Of a stretch of DNA of 36,822 nt, positions 18,919-28,660 are shown in pieces. The position numbers and the translations under genes were made by a program. Numbering within the stretch: the stretch's first letter is position 1; the number at the start of each line of letters is the position of its first letter. The notes beneath the pieces were generated by a model that had not been told where the DNA came from, made no database searches, and saw only the letters and a list, made by a program, of their open reading frames with translations. Source of the DNA: an uncultured Gammaproteobacteria bacterium. Lineage in GTDB: Bacteria > Pseudomonadota > Gammaproteobacteria > Steroidobacterales > UBA11654. The DNA lies in assembly GCA_937801655.1 (NCBI GenBank), contig CALMWC010000004.1:1-36822 (forward strand), read 5' to 3'.

Positions 18919-20805
18919 ATGACAAAAGAATATAATGCATCAGACATTGAAGTCCTCAGTGGGCTAGAACCGGTTCAAAAAAGACCCGGTATGTATACCG
19001 ATACCGATTCACCCAATCATCTTGCATATGAAGTTATTGATAACAGTGTAGATGAAGCAATAGCTGGGTATTGCAAGACAATTTCTGTGACTCTATACAA
19101 AGACCAATCTATAGCTGTTTCTGATGATGGAAGGGGAATGCCAGTGGATGATCATCCTGAAGAAAAAATACCTGCAGTTGAATTAATATTAACGCGTTTG
19201 CATGCTGGAGCTAAGTTTTCAAATAAGAGTTATAAGTTCTCAGGAGGACTTCATGGAGTTGGAGTATCTGTTGTGAATGCTCTTTCAAAAAATCTAGAAG
19301 TCTGGATAAAGAGAAATGGCCATGAATACAATCTAAGCTTTAAAAATGGTGAAAGAGCATCTGAGTTAGAGATTGTCGATAAGGTTGGCAAAGCGAATAC
19401 TGGAACAACCATTCGGTTTTGGCCTAATAAAAAATACTTTGATACCAATAAAATTCATGCAAAAGATTTGATGCATAGTTTGAGAGCTAAAGCGGTACTT
19501 TGTCCCGGTTTGAAAATGAAATTCCAGAATGAAGAAACTGGCGAAAAACAAGAGTGGCTCTATCAGGGAGGTCCCAATGAATATTTAATTGAAGAATTAA
19601 AAGGTCATGAGTGCATCCCATCAGATCCTTTTGAAGGCAAAAATATTACAAATAATGAAGAAGTTGAATGGAGTTTGACATGGCCTTTGGAAGGCGAAGA
19701 TGGCATTCAAGAATCTTATGTTAATTTGATTCCTACAAAACAAGGTGGGACACATGTTTCTGGTTTTAGATCAGGACTTTCAGACTCTTTAAAAGAATTT
19801 GCTGAATATAGGAATTTGATGCCTAGAGGAGTCAAATTATCTCCCGAGGACGTCTGGCTTGGGATTAATTATATTTTATCTATTCGATTAGAGGAACCTC
19901 AGTTCTCAGGACAAACAAAACAAAAACTGAGCTCTCGATCAACCACTAGTTTTGTTTCAGGTGTTATTAAAGATGCTTTTACCTTATGGCTTAATCAACA
20001 TCCAGAAGCAGGTGACTTGATTACCTACAGAGCCATAGAAAATGCTCAAAAAAGGGCTAAGAAGAATAATAAAGTACAAAGAAAAAAACCTACAGGGGGG
20101 CCAACATTACCCGGTAAGTTAGCCGATTGTTCAAGTGATTCTCCGGATGCATCGGAACTGTTTATTGTTGAAGGAGATTCGGCAGGAGGCTCAGCTAAAC
20201 AAGCAAGAGATCGAGTCCATCAAGCCATATTGCCTTTGAGAGGAAAAATATTAAACAGCTGGGAAGTAGAAGAATCAAATCTTCTTTCTTCTCAAGAAAT
20301 TAGTAATATTTCCCAAGCGATTGGAGTAGAGCCAGGCTCGGATAGTTTTGAATCACTTCGATATCATAAAATTTGTATTTTAGCAGATGCAGATTCAGAC
20401 GGCCTTCATATTGCCACATTAATTTGTGCTCTTTTTTTAAAGCATTTCCCTACATTGGTTCATGAAGGCTTTATTTATGTTTCAATGCCACCCTTATTTA
20501 GAATCGATGCAGGCAAAGAGGTTTTTTATGCTTTGGACGATGAGGAAAGAGAAAAAATCTTAAAACAGATTAATAAGAAAAAACCAAATCTTAAGATTAC
20601 AGTGACACGATTTAAGGGCTTGGGAGAAATGAGCCCACTGCAACTGAGGGAAACTACCATGAAGAAAGAGTCTAGGAGATTGATTCAGTTATCCATAGAC
20701 GATGAGGAAGAAACAATAGAAATGATGGATATGTTGATGGCAAAAAAAAGGTATTCTCATCGAAGGGAATGGCTTGAAGAAAAAGGAAATTTAGCTGAAG
20801 TATAA
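18919..20805 (+). CDS. parE: DNA topoisomerase IV subunit B
   Basis: A 628-residue ATPase subunit of topoisomerase IV, which decatenates chromosomes. The GHKL ATPase domain has [22 protein letters not shown] and [15 protein letters not shown]. The transducer follows, then the TOPRIM domain with [16 protein letters not shown] and [10 protein letters not shown], and a C-terminal [25 protein letters not shown] and the E. coli-ParE-like length (630) favour ParE over GyrB (about 800). parC starts 1 bp after the stop, so the two subunits are co-translated. An extended -10 lies about 64 bp upstream. Confidence 0.95.
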   Translation: MTKEYNASDIEVLSGLEPVQKRPGMYTDTDSPNHLAYEVIDNSVDEAIAGYCKTISVTLYKDQSIAVSDDGRGMPVDDHPEEKIPAVELILTRLHAGAKFSNKSYKFSGGLHGVGVSVVNALSKNLEVWIKRNGHEYNLSFKNGERASELEIVDKVGKANTGTTIRFWPNKKYFDTNKIHAKDLMHSLRAKAVLCPGLKMKFQNEETGEKQEWLYQGGPNEYLIEELKGHECIPSDPFEGKNITNNEEVEWSLTWPLEGEDGIQESYVNLIPTKQGGTHVSGFRSGLSDSLKEFAEYRNLMPRGVKLSPEDVWLGINYILSIRLEEPQFSGQTKQKLSSRSTTSFVSGVIKDAFTLWLNQHPEAGDLITYRAIENAQKRAKKNNKVQRKKPTGGPTLPGKLADCSSDSPDASELFIVEGDSAGGSAKQARDRVHQAILPLRGKILNSWEVEESNLLSSQEISNISQAIGVEPGSDSFESLRYHKICILADADSDGLHIATLICALFLKHFPTLVHEGFIYVSMPPLFRIDAGKEVFYALDDEEREKILKQINKKKPNLKITVTRFKGLGEMSPLQLRETTMKKESRRLIQLSIDDEEETIEMMDMLMAKKRYSHRREWLEEKGNLAEV

Positions 20806-20806
20806 A

Positions 20807-23098
20807 ATGGGTAAGCAAAAAGAAATGAATTTTGATAAAGCATCTGGCAAAAACCAATCAGATGTTCAGCCATTAAAAGATTTTGTGGAAAAGGCGTATC
20901 TTAACTATTCAATGTATGTAATTCTCGATCGAGCATTACCTTTTATTGGGGATGGCTTGAAGCCAGTTCAACGAAGAATTATCTATGCTATGTCTGAATT
21001 AGGCTTGTCTGCACAATCCAAACCAAAAAAATCTGCCAGAACGGTTGGAGACGTACTTGGTAAGTATCATCCGCATGGAGACTCAGCATGTTATGAGGCA
21101 ATGGTGAGTATGGCACAGAATTTTTCTTATCGGTATCCGATGATCATTGGTCAAGGAAACTGGGGCTCTTATGATGATCCTAAATCATTTGCAGCAATGC
21201 GTTATACCGAAGCTAAATTAAGTGCCTACACAAAAATGATGCTTACTGAATTGGGTCAAGGAACAGTGGATTGGAAATTAAATTTCGATGGAACTTTAAA
21301 AGAACCTCAATATCTTCCAGCCAGATTGCCAAATCTTATTCTCAATGGAGTGACTGGTATTGCAGTTGGTATGTCAACGGATATTCCTCCACACAATATA
21401 AAGGAAATTGCATATTTATTGAGAAAAATAATTAAAAACCCAGAGATTTCTATTGGTCAACTGATTCGATTAGGGAAAAACTTTCAAGGTCCTGATTTCC
21501 CATCAGGAGGGGAAATGATTAGTTCAGAAGAAGAGATTAAAAATATCTATAAAACGGGTAATGGCTCATTAAAAATAAGAGCTTCTTATAAAAAAGAAAA
21601 AGAATTGATTGTTATTAATGAATTACCTTATCAAATATCAGGTAATAAAATTATTGAGCAAATCGCATCTCAAATGAAAGATAAAAAACTTCCACTGTTG
21701 ACTGATATTAATGATGAGTCTGATCATGAGACACCAATAAGAATAGTTCTTACCCCTAAATCATCGAGAGTTAATACGGATGAATTAATGAGTCATTTAT
21801 TTGCTACAACTGATTTGGAGAAGAATATTCGAGTCAATATGAATGTGATTGACCTGGACGGGAAGCCCAAAATTTGTGATTTAAAACAGTTGTTGTCTGA
21901 ATGGATTGAGTTTAGGAGACAAACCATTATTAAGCGATTGGAATTTAGATTGAATGAAGTTCAATCAAGACTTCACATTCTTGAAGGTTTGATGATTATT
22001 TACCTCAATATAGATGAAGTTATTCGCATTATCAGAGAAGAAGATAAGCCGAAAGAGACATTAATTATGAAATTTAAGCTCTCAGATATTCAAGCTGAAT
22101 CGATACTTAATTTGAGACTTAGAAATCTAGCAAAACTAGAAGAAGAAAAAATCACTATTGAAAAGCAAGAATTACAAAGCGAAGAACAGTCTTTATTAAA
22201 ACTATTGAAAAGTAAGAAGAAAATTAATCAACTGATTCAAGATGAAATAGACACTGATGTAAAAGAATATGGCGATGATAGGAGAACCCAACTCAACCAA
22301 TCTGCTGAGACTTCACAAGCATTTGATGAGACACAATTGGCAAGCAGTGATCCGGTAACTGTGATTCTATCCCAAAGCGGTTGGGTGAGGGCTGCCAAAG
22401 GTTCTGTTGATGAACCAGAATCACTTAATTATAAAGCAGGAGATGAGTATTTAACTTCAGTCTCTGGAAGAAGCAATCAGTTTGCAGTTTTCATGGATAG
22501 TACAGGCAGAGTCTATAGTATTGTTGCTGATTCATTGCCTTCTGCAAGAAGTCAAGGGGAGCCTTTATCCAGTCGTCTTAATCCACCTGATGGGGCAACT
22601 TTTGCTGGTGTTATGTCTGGACCTCCAGAAACAAAATGGTTGGTTGCTTCGAGTAATGGTTATGGGTTCTTTGTCACATTGGAAGAGTTGTATTCGAAAA
22701 ATAGAAAAGGAAAAGTATGTTTAAAGGTTTCCAATGAAGCTAAAGTCTTAATTCCTTCCAATGCATCTCAAGCAGGTTATCCAGAGCCAGCTTATATAGC
22801 AGCAGCAAACTCAGCTGGTAAGCTCTTAATATTTCCAGCCAACCAACTGATGGAAATGAGTAAGGGAAAGGGCTTGAAGATTATCGGTATACCCACAAAA
22901 AAATTTAAATCAGGTGTCGAAGAATTGGTTTCAGTTTTAGTATTGGGTGTGAATGAGGCTATCCGAGTGTACAGTGGTAAAAAACCTAAAATTATAAGAC
23001 CGGATGATTTTTCAAATTACATGAGTGATCGGGGCAAACGTGGCAGATCCGTTCCACCATTTAAGAAAATTGATTACTTGGAGATTGAAAAAAAATAA
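20807..23098 (+). CDS. parC: DNA topoisomerase IV subunit A
   Basis: A 763-residue DNA-cleaving subunit. The active-site tyrosine is Y133 in [11 protein letters not shown]. The quinolone-resistance-determining region reads [12 protein letters not shown], with Ser93 and Glu97 at the E. coli S80/E84 positions, i.e. the unmutated state. A coiled coil lies near residues 370-490, then a beta-propeller-like C-terminal domain ending [18 protein letters not shown]. The ATG at 20807 is 1 bp from the parE stop; a second ATG at 20825 is an alternative start. efp follows 21 bp later. Confidence 0.95.
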   Translation: MGKQKEMNFDKASGKNQSDVQPLKDFVEKAYLNYSMYVILDRALPFIGDGLKPVQRRIIYAMSELGLSAQSKPKKSARTVGDVLGKYHPHGDSACYEAMVSMAQNFSYRYPMIIGQGNWGSYDDPKSFAAMRYTEAKLSAYTKMMLTELGQGTVDWKLNFDGTLKEPQYLPARLPNLILNGVTGIAVGMSTDIPPHNIKEIAYLLRKIIKNPEISIGQLIRLGKNFQGPDFPSGGEMISSEEEIKNIYKTGNGSLKIRASYKKEKELIVINELPYQISGNKIIEQIASQMKDKKLPLLTDINDESDHETPIRIVLTPKSSRVNTDELMSHLFATTDLEKNIRVNMNVIDLDGKPKICDLKQLLSEWIEFRRQTIIKRLEFRLNEVQSRLHILEGLMIIYLNIDEVIRIIREEDKPKETLIMKFKLSDIQAESILNLRLRNLAKLEEEKITIEKQELQSEEQSLLKLLKSKKKINQLIQDEIDTDVKEYGDDRRTQLNQSAETSQAFDETQLASSDPVTVILSQSGWVRAAKGSVDEPESLNYKAGDEYLTSVSGRSNQFAVFMDSTGRVYSIVADSLPSARSQGEPLSSRLNPPDGATFAGVMSGPPETKWLVASSNGYGFFVTLEELYSKNRKGKVCLKVSNEAKVLIPSNASQAGYPEPAYIAAANSAGKLLIFPANQLMEMSKGKGLKIIGIPTKKFKSGVEELVSVLVLGVNEAIRVYSGKKPKIIRPDDFSNYMSDRGKRGRSVPPFKKIDYLEIEKK

Positions 23099-23119
23099 TA
23101 TTATGATTGAGGAATTTTA

Positions 23120-23692
23120 ATGGCATCTTACAGCAGTAGTGATTTTAAAAATGGTTTAAAAGTCCTTATTGATGGTGAACCATTTAATATTATTGGTACA
23201 GAATTTCATAAACCAGGTAAAGGACAAGCGTTTAATAAGATTAAATTAAAGAATCTTAAAAATGGCAAGGTTTTAGAGAAAACCATCAAAATAGGTAACA
23301 GTCTTGAAAAAGCAGATGTTTTAACTCGTGAAATGCAATTTCTCTATAGCGATGGTGATCAATTTCACTTTATGGACTCTGAGACCTATGAGCAAATTGC
23401 AATATCAAAAGATACAATCGGGGAAATCAACATTTGGTTGAAAGAGGAGTCGATCTGCAATATTACCTTATGGAATGATAGAGCAATAGATGTAGAGCCT
23501 CCTATTTTTATTGAATCCAGGATAATAAAGACGGATCCAGGCTTGAAGGGAGATACTGCTCAAGGCGGTGTTAAACCAGCCCAAATAGAAACAGGAGCGA
23601 ACATTAAGGTGCCACTTTTTATTGATGAAGGAGAAATTATCAAAGTGGATACTAGAACAGGTGAGTATGTTTCTAGAGTGAAAAGAGACTGA
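23120..23692 (+). CDS. efp: Elongation factor P
   Basis: A 190-residue translation factor that relieves ribosome stalling at polyproline stretches. The modified-lysine loop is KPGKGQAFNK with Lys34, as in E. coli, where EpmA/EpmB beta-lysylate it. Three domains of the usual length are present, ending in GEIIKVDTRTGEYVSRVKR. The start ATG follows GAGGAATTTTA. It follows parC by 21 bp; linkage to parEC is less common than the usual epmB neighbourhood. A 30-codon hydrophobic ORF overlaps its stop codon. Confidence 0.97.
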   Translation: MASYSSSDFKNGLKVLIDGEPFNIIGTEFHKPGKGQAFNKIKLKNLKNGKVLEKTIKIGNSLEKADVLTREMQFLYSDGDQFHFMDSETYEQIAISKDTIGEINIWLKEESICNITLWNDRAIDVEPPIFIESRIIKTDPGLKGDTAQGGVKPAQIETGANIKVPLFIDEGEIIKVDTRTGEYVSRVKRD

Positions 23693-23784
23693 TGATGAAT
23701 CAAAAAATTATTTATTATTTTCTAGTAATTCTTTTTAGTATTTTTATTGCCTACGGTATTAAGAACATTTTCATGCCATTTTAA
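23692..23784 (+). CDS. Very small hydrophobic ORF (30 aa) overlapping the efp stop
   Basis: ATG at 23692 shares the final A of the efp TGA stop; a second ATG follows at 23695. The 30 codons end TAA at 23782-23784. The peptide is almost entirely hydrophobic (YYFLVILFSIFIAYGIKN in the middle), so it would be a single-pass membrane peptide. The stop/start overlap would allow translation by termination-reinitiation after efp. I do not recognise a family, and short size in AT-rich DNA makes chance possible. Confidence 0.35.
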   Translation: MMNQKIIYYFLVILFSIFIAYGIKNIFMPF

Positions 23785-23795
23785 AAGACGTTCTT

Positions 23796-23924
23796 TTATA
23801 TTTTTTTATTTTCTTCGTTCTCATTATTCTCTGATTCTGATGGCGACACTCTTTTGCTAAAATGCTTGAAAGATTTCACCATGAAAACTAAAACAAGAAT
23901 GAGAACTATAATCATGGCTTCCAT
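23796..23924 (-). CDS. Small membrane protein ORF (42 aa) downstream of psd
   Basis: ATG at 23924 has a well placed AAAGGA upstream and starts 17 bp after the psd stop on the same strand, so it looks like the last gene of a psd operon. The N-terminal 18 residues are a membrane helix (MIIVLILVLVFMV). A short basic stretch follows (KSFKHFSKR), then a strongly polar, acidic tail rich in Ser, Glu and Asn. It is probably anchored with the tail in the cytoplasm by the positive-inside rule. No known family was recognised. It ends 11 bp from the convergent 30-residue ORF. Confidence 0.5.
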   Translation of the reverse strand: MEAMIIVLILVLVFMVKSFKHFSKRVSPSESENNENEENKKI

Positions 23925-23941
23925 TGATATTCCTTTATTAA

Positions 23942-24760
23942 TTATCTATTAAGTGTAGCAAGGAGTTGCCCTAATTGAATGTTTTGATTTTTATTTAAAT
24001 TTTCTCTCCATTGAAGCTTGCATTCTTTTGGAAAGATCATCAACACAGTTGAACCTAAGTTGAAACGACTGTATTCCTCTCCTTGTTTTATGCTGACTTG
24101 TTGACTGGCAATTTCTGCATTACTCCACTTCTTATTAATATCAGCAACATTCAATGCTGCCACCATAATCATTGAAAATTCATAATTAGAATTTTGAAAA
24201 AAGCTTATCATTCTTTGATTTCTAGAGTATAAATCAGGAATATTTTTCAATGCTTTTTCATTCACAGGATGAAGTTCTCCTGGAATAATAGTATTTTCTA
24301 GTAACACACCATCAACTGGCATGTGTACTCGATGATAATTATAAGGGGCTAAATATATAGTAATGTAGGAACCATCTTTATACGCTTGTATTCTTTTGGA
24401 ATTAAAGTTGAGCAGTTCATCCAAATTGTATTCAGAGTTTTTAATTTGGATGAGTTTTTGACCTTCTATGTCACCAAACTCGATCACTTTCCCATCAACA
24501 GGTGAAACAATATTATCTTTGCCAACTGTTATGGGTCTTGCATTGTCTTGAAATTCCCTAGTAAAGAAATCATTGAAATGTTCAAACTCTTGAATGGATT
24601 GTTTTTTGTATTCTGATAATTCAATTTTATAAAAGTATTTGAATGAAGAAATCAGAAAAAATTTAATAATTGGATTAGATACTCTTGAGATTAATAAAAG
24701 GAATGTTCCAAGTCTCTTCTTGATATTAAATAGAATAGAGTTAATGAATGAAGAATTAAT
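23942..24760 (-). CDS. psd: Phosphatidylserine decarboxylase proenzyme, apparent ATT start
   Basis: A 272-residue proenzyme making phosphatidylethanolamine. It self-cleaves at LGST (G236-S237) to give the pyruvoyl subunit. Other family blocks are FNDFFTRE, SPVDGKV (D89), YHRVHMP (H146) and an N-terminal amphipathic/membrane region (residues 1-40). The frame up to the TAA at 24767-24769 contains no ATG, GTG or TTG before the conserved region. An ATT at 24760 lies 6 bases after a perfect GGAGG, and translation from there (NSSFINSILFNIKKRLGTF) aligns with the E. coli Psd start. A GTG at 24487 would lose a third of the enzyme and is rejected. It diverges from prmB with 60 bp between. Confidence 0.93.
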   Translation of the reverse strand: MNSSFINSILFNIKKRLGTFLLLISRVSNPIIKFFLISSFKYFYKIELSEYKKQSIQEFEHFNDFFTREFQDNARPITVGKDNIVSPVDGKVIEFGDIEGQKLIQIKNSEYNLDELLNFNSKRIQAYKDGSYITIYLAPYNYHRVHMPVDGVLLENTIIPGELHPVNEKALKNIPDLYSRNQRMISFFQNSNYEFSMIMVAALNVADINKKWSNAEIASQQVSIKQGEEYSRFNLGSTVLMIFPKECKLQWRENLNKNQNIQLGQLLATLNR

Positions 24761-24820
24761 GTTTTTCCTCCGCTTATTTGAGTGTTAATGTAACATCGAC
24801 AAACAATCAATAGTATTACT

Positions 24821-25699
24821 TTGAATATAATAAGCCAAAATCTGAGTATTGATGATGCAATCAAAAAAATTGCTGAATTATTTAACAAGCATGAGATTTT
24901 CTTTGGCCATGGTACAGATAATGCTGTGGATGAAGCAACTGAACTGGTCTATTTTACTTTGAATATTGATTTATCGTCCACTCAAAATATCAATGATAGA
25001 ATCATTTTAGAAGACGAATGGAAGGCAGTTCATAAACTTGCTGTACTGAGAACCGAAACCAGAAAACCACTTCCTTATCTCACAAACCAAGCTTATTTTT
25101 GCCATGAGAAATTCTATGTTGATGAAAGAGTTTTAATTCCAAGATCACCTATAGCTGAAATGATTCAAAATCATTTTAACCCTTGGTTAGAGCAAAAAAT
25201 GGTTAAAAATATTTTAGAAATAGGAACAGGCTCTGGATGCATTGCTATAGCTATGGCCAAGTATTTTGAACACTCATTGATTACTGCAACTGATATATCT
25301 AATGCTGCTCTTGAGGTGGCAAAGATGAATGTAAAATATTTTTCATTTGAAAAAAAAATCAAACTCATTCAATCCGATCTCTTTGATAAAATCCAAGGTA
25401 AATTTAATCTTATTGTTTCAAATCCACCTTATGTTCCAAGAGAAGTTATGAAAAACTTACCTCAAGAATATTCCTTTGAACCTTCTAAAGCGCTATTAGC
25501 AGGTGACAATGGACTAGATTTTATTGCTAGAATACTGCATGATGCTCCTCCTTTTCTTGAAGATGATGGGATCTTGGTTATTGAGGCAGGTGTAGCTTCT
25601 ACAGAAATGGAAAGAGAGTTTAAACTACCATTTAAATGGATTGATTTTGAATTTGGTGGTGAGGGTGTTGCGCTTATAGAAGCAAAACATCTTAAATAG
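24821..25699 (+). CDS. prmB: Ribosomal protein uL3 glutamine methyltransferase
   Basis: A 292-residue SAM methyltransferase of the HemK family that methylates the glutamine of ribosomal protein L3. Motif I is LEIGTGSGCIAIAMA and the catalytic motif NPPY is at residues 201-204. PrmB-specific blocks are FFGHGTDNAVDEA near the start, KPLPYLTNQAYFCHEKFYVDERVLIPRSPIAE, and NGLDFIARILHDAPPFLEDDGILVIEAG. The start is TTG 24821, the only usual start codon upstream of the conserved region; no strong Shine-Dalgarno is seen. aroC follows after 36 bp, the order found in many Gammaproteobacteria. Confidence 0.92.
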   Translation: MNIISQNLSIDDAIKKIAELFNKHEIFFGHGTDNAVDEATELVYFTLNIDLSSTQNINDRIILEDEWKAVHKLAVLRTETRKPLPYLTNQAYFCHEKFYVDERVLIPRSPIAEMIQNHFNPWLEQKMVKNILEIGTGSGCIAIAMAKYFEHSLITATDISNAALEVAKMNVKYFSFEKKIKLIQSDLFDKIQGKFNLIVSNPPYVPREVMKNLPQEYSFEPSKALLAGDNGLDFIARILHDAPPFLEDDGILVIEAGVASTEMEREFKLPFKWIDFEFGGEGVALIEAKHLK

Positions 25700-25735
25700 A
25701 ATTTAGTTACAATGATTAATAGAAAGAGATAAATC

Positions 25736-26812
25736 ATGGCAGGAAATACAATAGGTAAAATATTTACAGTGACAACCTCTGGAGAGAGTCATGGTCCTGG
25801 TATGTCTGCTATCGTTGATGGTTGTCCACCAGGTATGGATTTATCAGAAGAGGATATTCAGCAAGATCTAGAGAGACGAAGACCAGGAACTTCTCGCTTT
25901 ACTTCTCAGCGAAAAGAGCCTGATCAAGTTAAGATAATGTCAGGAGTTTTTGAAGGAAAGACCACCGGAACACCAATTAACCTAGTGGTAAAAAATGTAG
26001 ATCAGAAATCAAAAGATTATTCAGCGATTAAAGATAAATTTCGTCCTGGACATGCAGATTATTCTTACTACCACAAGTATGGGATAAGAGATTATAGAGG
26101 CGGCGGACGCTCATCGGCTAGAGAAACTGTAATGAGAGTTGCAGCTGGAGCGATTGCTAAGAAGTATCTCAAAGAACGATTGGGAATGAATATATTTGGT
26201 TACCTTAGCCAATTAGGACCAATTACAAGCGAATTGAAAGACAAAGATTTTATTTATACCAATCCATTCTTTTCTGGAGATCCTGAGAAAATTAAAGAAT
26301 TAGAAACTTTTATGGATCAGCTAAGAAGAGAAGGCGATTCAATTGGCGCTAAAATAAATATTTTAGCCTCAGGCGTCCCAGTGGGCTTGGGCGAACCTGT
26401 TTTTGATAAACTTGAAGCTGATATTGCTCATGCGTTAATGAGCATTAATGCTGTTAAGGGTGTTGAGATTGGTGCTGGTTTCTCAGTAGTAACCCAAAAG
26501 GGCAGCGAGCATAGAGATGAGATTGATTCTGCAGGATTTAAGCAAAATAACTCTGGAGGGACTTTGGGTGGAATTTCATCAGGACAAGATATCCTTGCTA
26601 GTATTGCATTAAAACCAACTTCTAGTATCACTAAGCCAGCTGAAACCATAAACAAGTCGGGAGATGAAACAGAAATAGTAACCAAAGGCAGACACGATCC
26701 TTGTGTTGGGTTAAGGGCTACACCTATTGCTGAAGCAATGCTTGCTATCGTTTTAATGGATCATTATCTGCGTCATCGAGCACAGAATATAGACGTCAAA
26801 CTAACAAGTTAA
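25736..26812 (+). CDS. aroC: Chorismate synthase
   Basis: A 358-residue FMN-dependent enzyme converting EPSP to chorismate, the last shikimate step. The family signatures [18 protein letters not shown] near the start, [44 protein letters not shown] and the C-terminal [18 protein letters not shown] are all present. The length is as in E. coli (361). GAAAGAG precedes the ATG. It shares the strand and probably the transcript with prmB and asd. It depends on the FMN made by the ribF pathway also in this window. Confidence 0.97.
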   Translation: MAGNTIGKIFTVTTSGESHGPGMSAIVDGCPPGMDLSEEDIQQDLERRRPGTSRFTSQRKEPDQVKIMSGVFEGKTTGTPINLVVKNVDQKSKDYSAIKDKFRPGHADYSYYHKYGIRDYRGGGRSSARETVMRVAAGAIAKKYLKERLGMNIFGYLSQLGPITSELKDKDFIYTNPFFSGDPEKIKELETFMDQLRREGDSIGAKINILASGVPVGLGEPVFDKLEADIAHALMSINAVKGVEIGAGFSVVTQKGSEHRDEIDSAGFKQNNSGGTLGGISSGQDILASIALKPTSSITKPAETINKSGDETEIVTKGRHDPCVGLRATPIAEAMLAIVLMDHYLRHRAQNIDVKLTS

Positions 26813-26821
26813 TTTCTAGTT

Positions 26822-27820
26822 ATGAAAAAATATAATGTAGCTCTAATTGGTGCCACAGGAATGGTAGGAGAGTCATTAATTTCCATACTGCAAGAGAGAG
26901 AATTTCCAGTAAATCAACTTTATCCTCTAGCAAGTAAAAGATCATTGGGTAAGCAGGTTGAATTCAATTCTCAACCGATTGAAGTGATTGATCTGGAAGA
27001 GTTTGATTTTAATGGCATTGATTTCTGTTTTTTCTCTGCTGGATCAAAAGTATCGGATCAATATGCCCCTATAGCTGCAAATGCAGGTGCCATCGTAATT
27101 GATAATACTTCTAGATATAGATATGAAGATGATATTCCACTAATCGTTCCTGAGGTGAACTCTTCTTTTCTCAAGAACTATAAAAAACGTAATATAATTG
27201 CTAATCCGAATTGCTCAACCATTCAGTTGATGGTAGCACTGGCCCCAATACACCTTCATTCACCTATTAAAAAAATTAACATAGCAACATATCAATCGGT
27301 ATCAGGAGCAGGCCGAAGTGCTGTTGAATTACTGAATCGTCAATTAAAGGATGTAAACTATCCAGAGAAGAATGACAATCCACTCTTTGCTCATAATGTA
27401 ATCCCTCAAATAGGAGATATTCAAGACAATGGATATACATTAGAGGAGATGAAATTAGTTTGGGAAACCAAAAAAATACTTGGATCAGATGATATTAAAG
27501 TGAATGCAACTGCGGTAAGGGTTCCAGTGAGAGTTGGCCATGCTGAGGCTGTTACAATTGAAACAGAGTCAAAAATAAACCTTTCTTTAATTAAAGATTT
27601 ATTAAGTAAAGCACCTAACATCAAACTTTTTAATGATGAGTCTTATCCAATGTCTATTCTTCATGGTGAAGGTACCGATCAAGTTTTTGTAGGTAGGATA
27701 CGTGAAGATCTTTCCACTAAGAATTCCATTAACCTTTGGATTGTTGCAGATAACATCCGAAAAGGAGCAGCGCTAAATTCAATTCAAATTGCTGAAACAA
27801 TCATCAAATCTTATTTTTAA
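26822..27820 (+). CDS. asd: Aspartate-semialdehyde dehydrogenase
   Basis: A 332-residue NADPH enzyme reducing aspartyl phosphate to the semialdehyde that feeds lysine, threonine, methionine and diaminopimelate synthesis. The nucleotide-binding GATGMVGESLI is at about residues 10-20. The active-site cysteine is C131 in NPNCSTIQ. SVSGAGRSAVELL and VRVPVRVGHAEAV (with the catalytic His region) follow. The shorter length and these motifs fit the Asd2/Pseudomonas-like type. It starts 9 bp after aroC; truA follows after 3 bp. Confidence 0.96.
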   Translation: MKKYNVALIGATGMVGESLISILQEREFPVNQLYPLASKRSLGKQVEFNSQPIEVIDLEEFDFNGIDFCFFSAGSKVSDQYAPIAANAGAIVIDNTSRYRYEDDIPLIVPEVNSSFLKNYKKRNIIANPNCSTIQLMVALAPIHLHSPIKKINIATYQSVSGAGRSAVELLNRQLKDVNYPEKNDNPLFAHNVIPQIGDIQDNGYTLEEMKLVWETKKILGSDDIKVNATAVRVPVRVGHAEAVTIETESKINLSLIKDLLSKAPNIKLFNDESYPMSILHGEGTDQVFVGRIREDLSTKNSINLWIVADNIRKGAALNSIQIAETIIKSYF

Positions 27821-27823
27821 AGC

Positions 27824-28597
27824 ATGTCTACCTCAGCAATGAAGTTAGCTTGCGGGGTTGAATACATTGGTACTCAATACTGTGGATGGCAGTCACAAAA
27901 AGATCATGTTGCAATTCAAGATCATATAGAAAAGGCCATAAGTAGAGTTGCGAATGAATCCATTAGAATTCATGGGTCAGGTAGAACTGATAGTGGCGTG
28001 CATGCTTATGAACAAGTCTTTCACTTCATCTCCAATGCAAAGAGAGAGAAAAATCAATGGATGGATGGCATTAACTCTAATTTACCTAAGGATATTCTTA
28101 TTCGGTGGGTTAAAGAGGTACCATTTGAATTTGATGCTAGAAGATCAGCACTTTATCGTCGTTATGATTACCTAATAGAAAATAATAAGCCAAGCGTTTT
28201 TTTAAAAGGGAGATCGCTTTTTGTTTATAAACAGCTCGATCTTCTGGCAATACAAAAAGCAGCCAATCACTTGATTGGAAAAAATGATTTTTCTTCATTT
28301 AGAGCTTCTAGTTGTCAGTCTAATAATCCTATACGTGAGATAAGATCAATATCTGTTATTGAAGAAGATCAGATAAGAATCGAATTTATTGCCAATGCCT
28401 ACCTGCATCATATGATTAGAAATATAATGGGGACATTGATCGATATTGGGCATGGCAAAATAAAGCCTGATGGGATGAAAGAAATACTTGATGCAAAAGA
28501 CAGAAAGTTGGCTTCAAAAAAAGTATCTGCTGATGGGTTATATCTCTTTAGTGTAAAATATCCTGAAAAATATCAATTGCCTACCATAGGCATTTAG
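27824..28597 (+). CDS. truA: tRNA pseudouridine38-40 synthase
   Basis: A 257-residue pseudouridine synthase acting on positions 38-40 of the tRNA anticodon arm. The catalytic aspartate is D56 in GSGRTDSGVHAYEQV. Other blocks are EYIGTQYCGWQSQ near the start, FDARRSALYRRYDYLI, DFSSFRASSCQS and AYLHHMIRNIMGTLIDIG. It starts 3 bp after asd, giving the usual asd-truA-accD order (fimV/usg is absent). Confidence 0.96.
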   Translation: MSTSAMKLACGVEYIGTQYCGWQSQKDHVAIQDHIEKAISRVANESIRIHGSGRTDSGVHAYEQVFHFISNAKREKNQWMDGINSNLPKDILIRWVKEVPFEFDARRSALYRRYDYLIENNKPSVFLKGRSLFVYKQLDLLAIQKAANHLIGKNDFSSFRASSCQSNNPIREIRSISVIEEDQIRIEFIANAYLHHMIRNIMGTLIDIGHGKIKPDGMKEILDAKDRKLASKKVSADGLYLFSVKYPEKYQLPTIGI

Positions 28598-28660
28598 ATA
28601 AGATGAGTTAATTGTATTTTAAAAATGATTTTTACAAAAAGTATAGGAAGAGAATAGACA

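Noticed and set aside
24487-24487. GTG as the psd start
   Set aside because: It would remove FNDFFTRE and SPVDG with the catalytic Asp, which are clearly encoded upstream in frame.
24826-24831. TATAAT just after the prmB TTG start, read as a promoter
   Set aside because: It would start transcription inside the gene and leave no usable start codon before the conserved N-terminal block.
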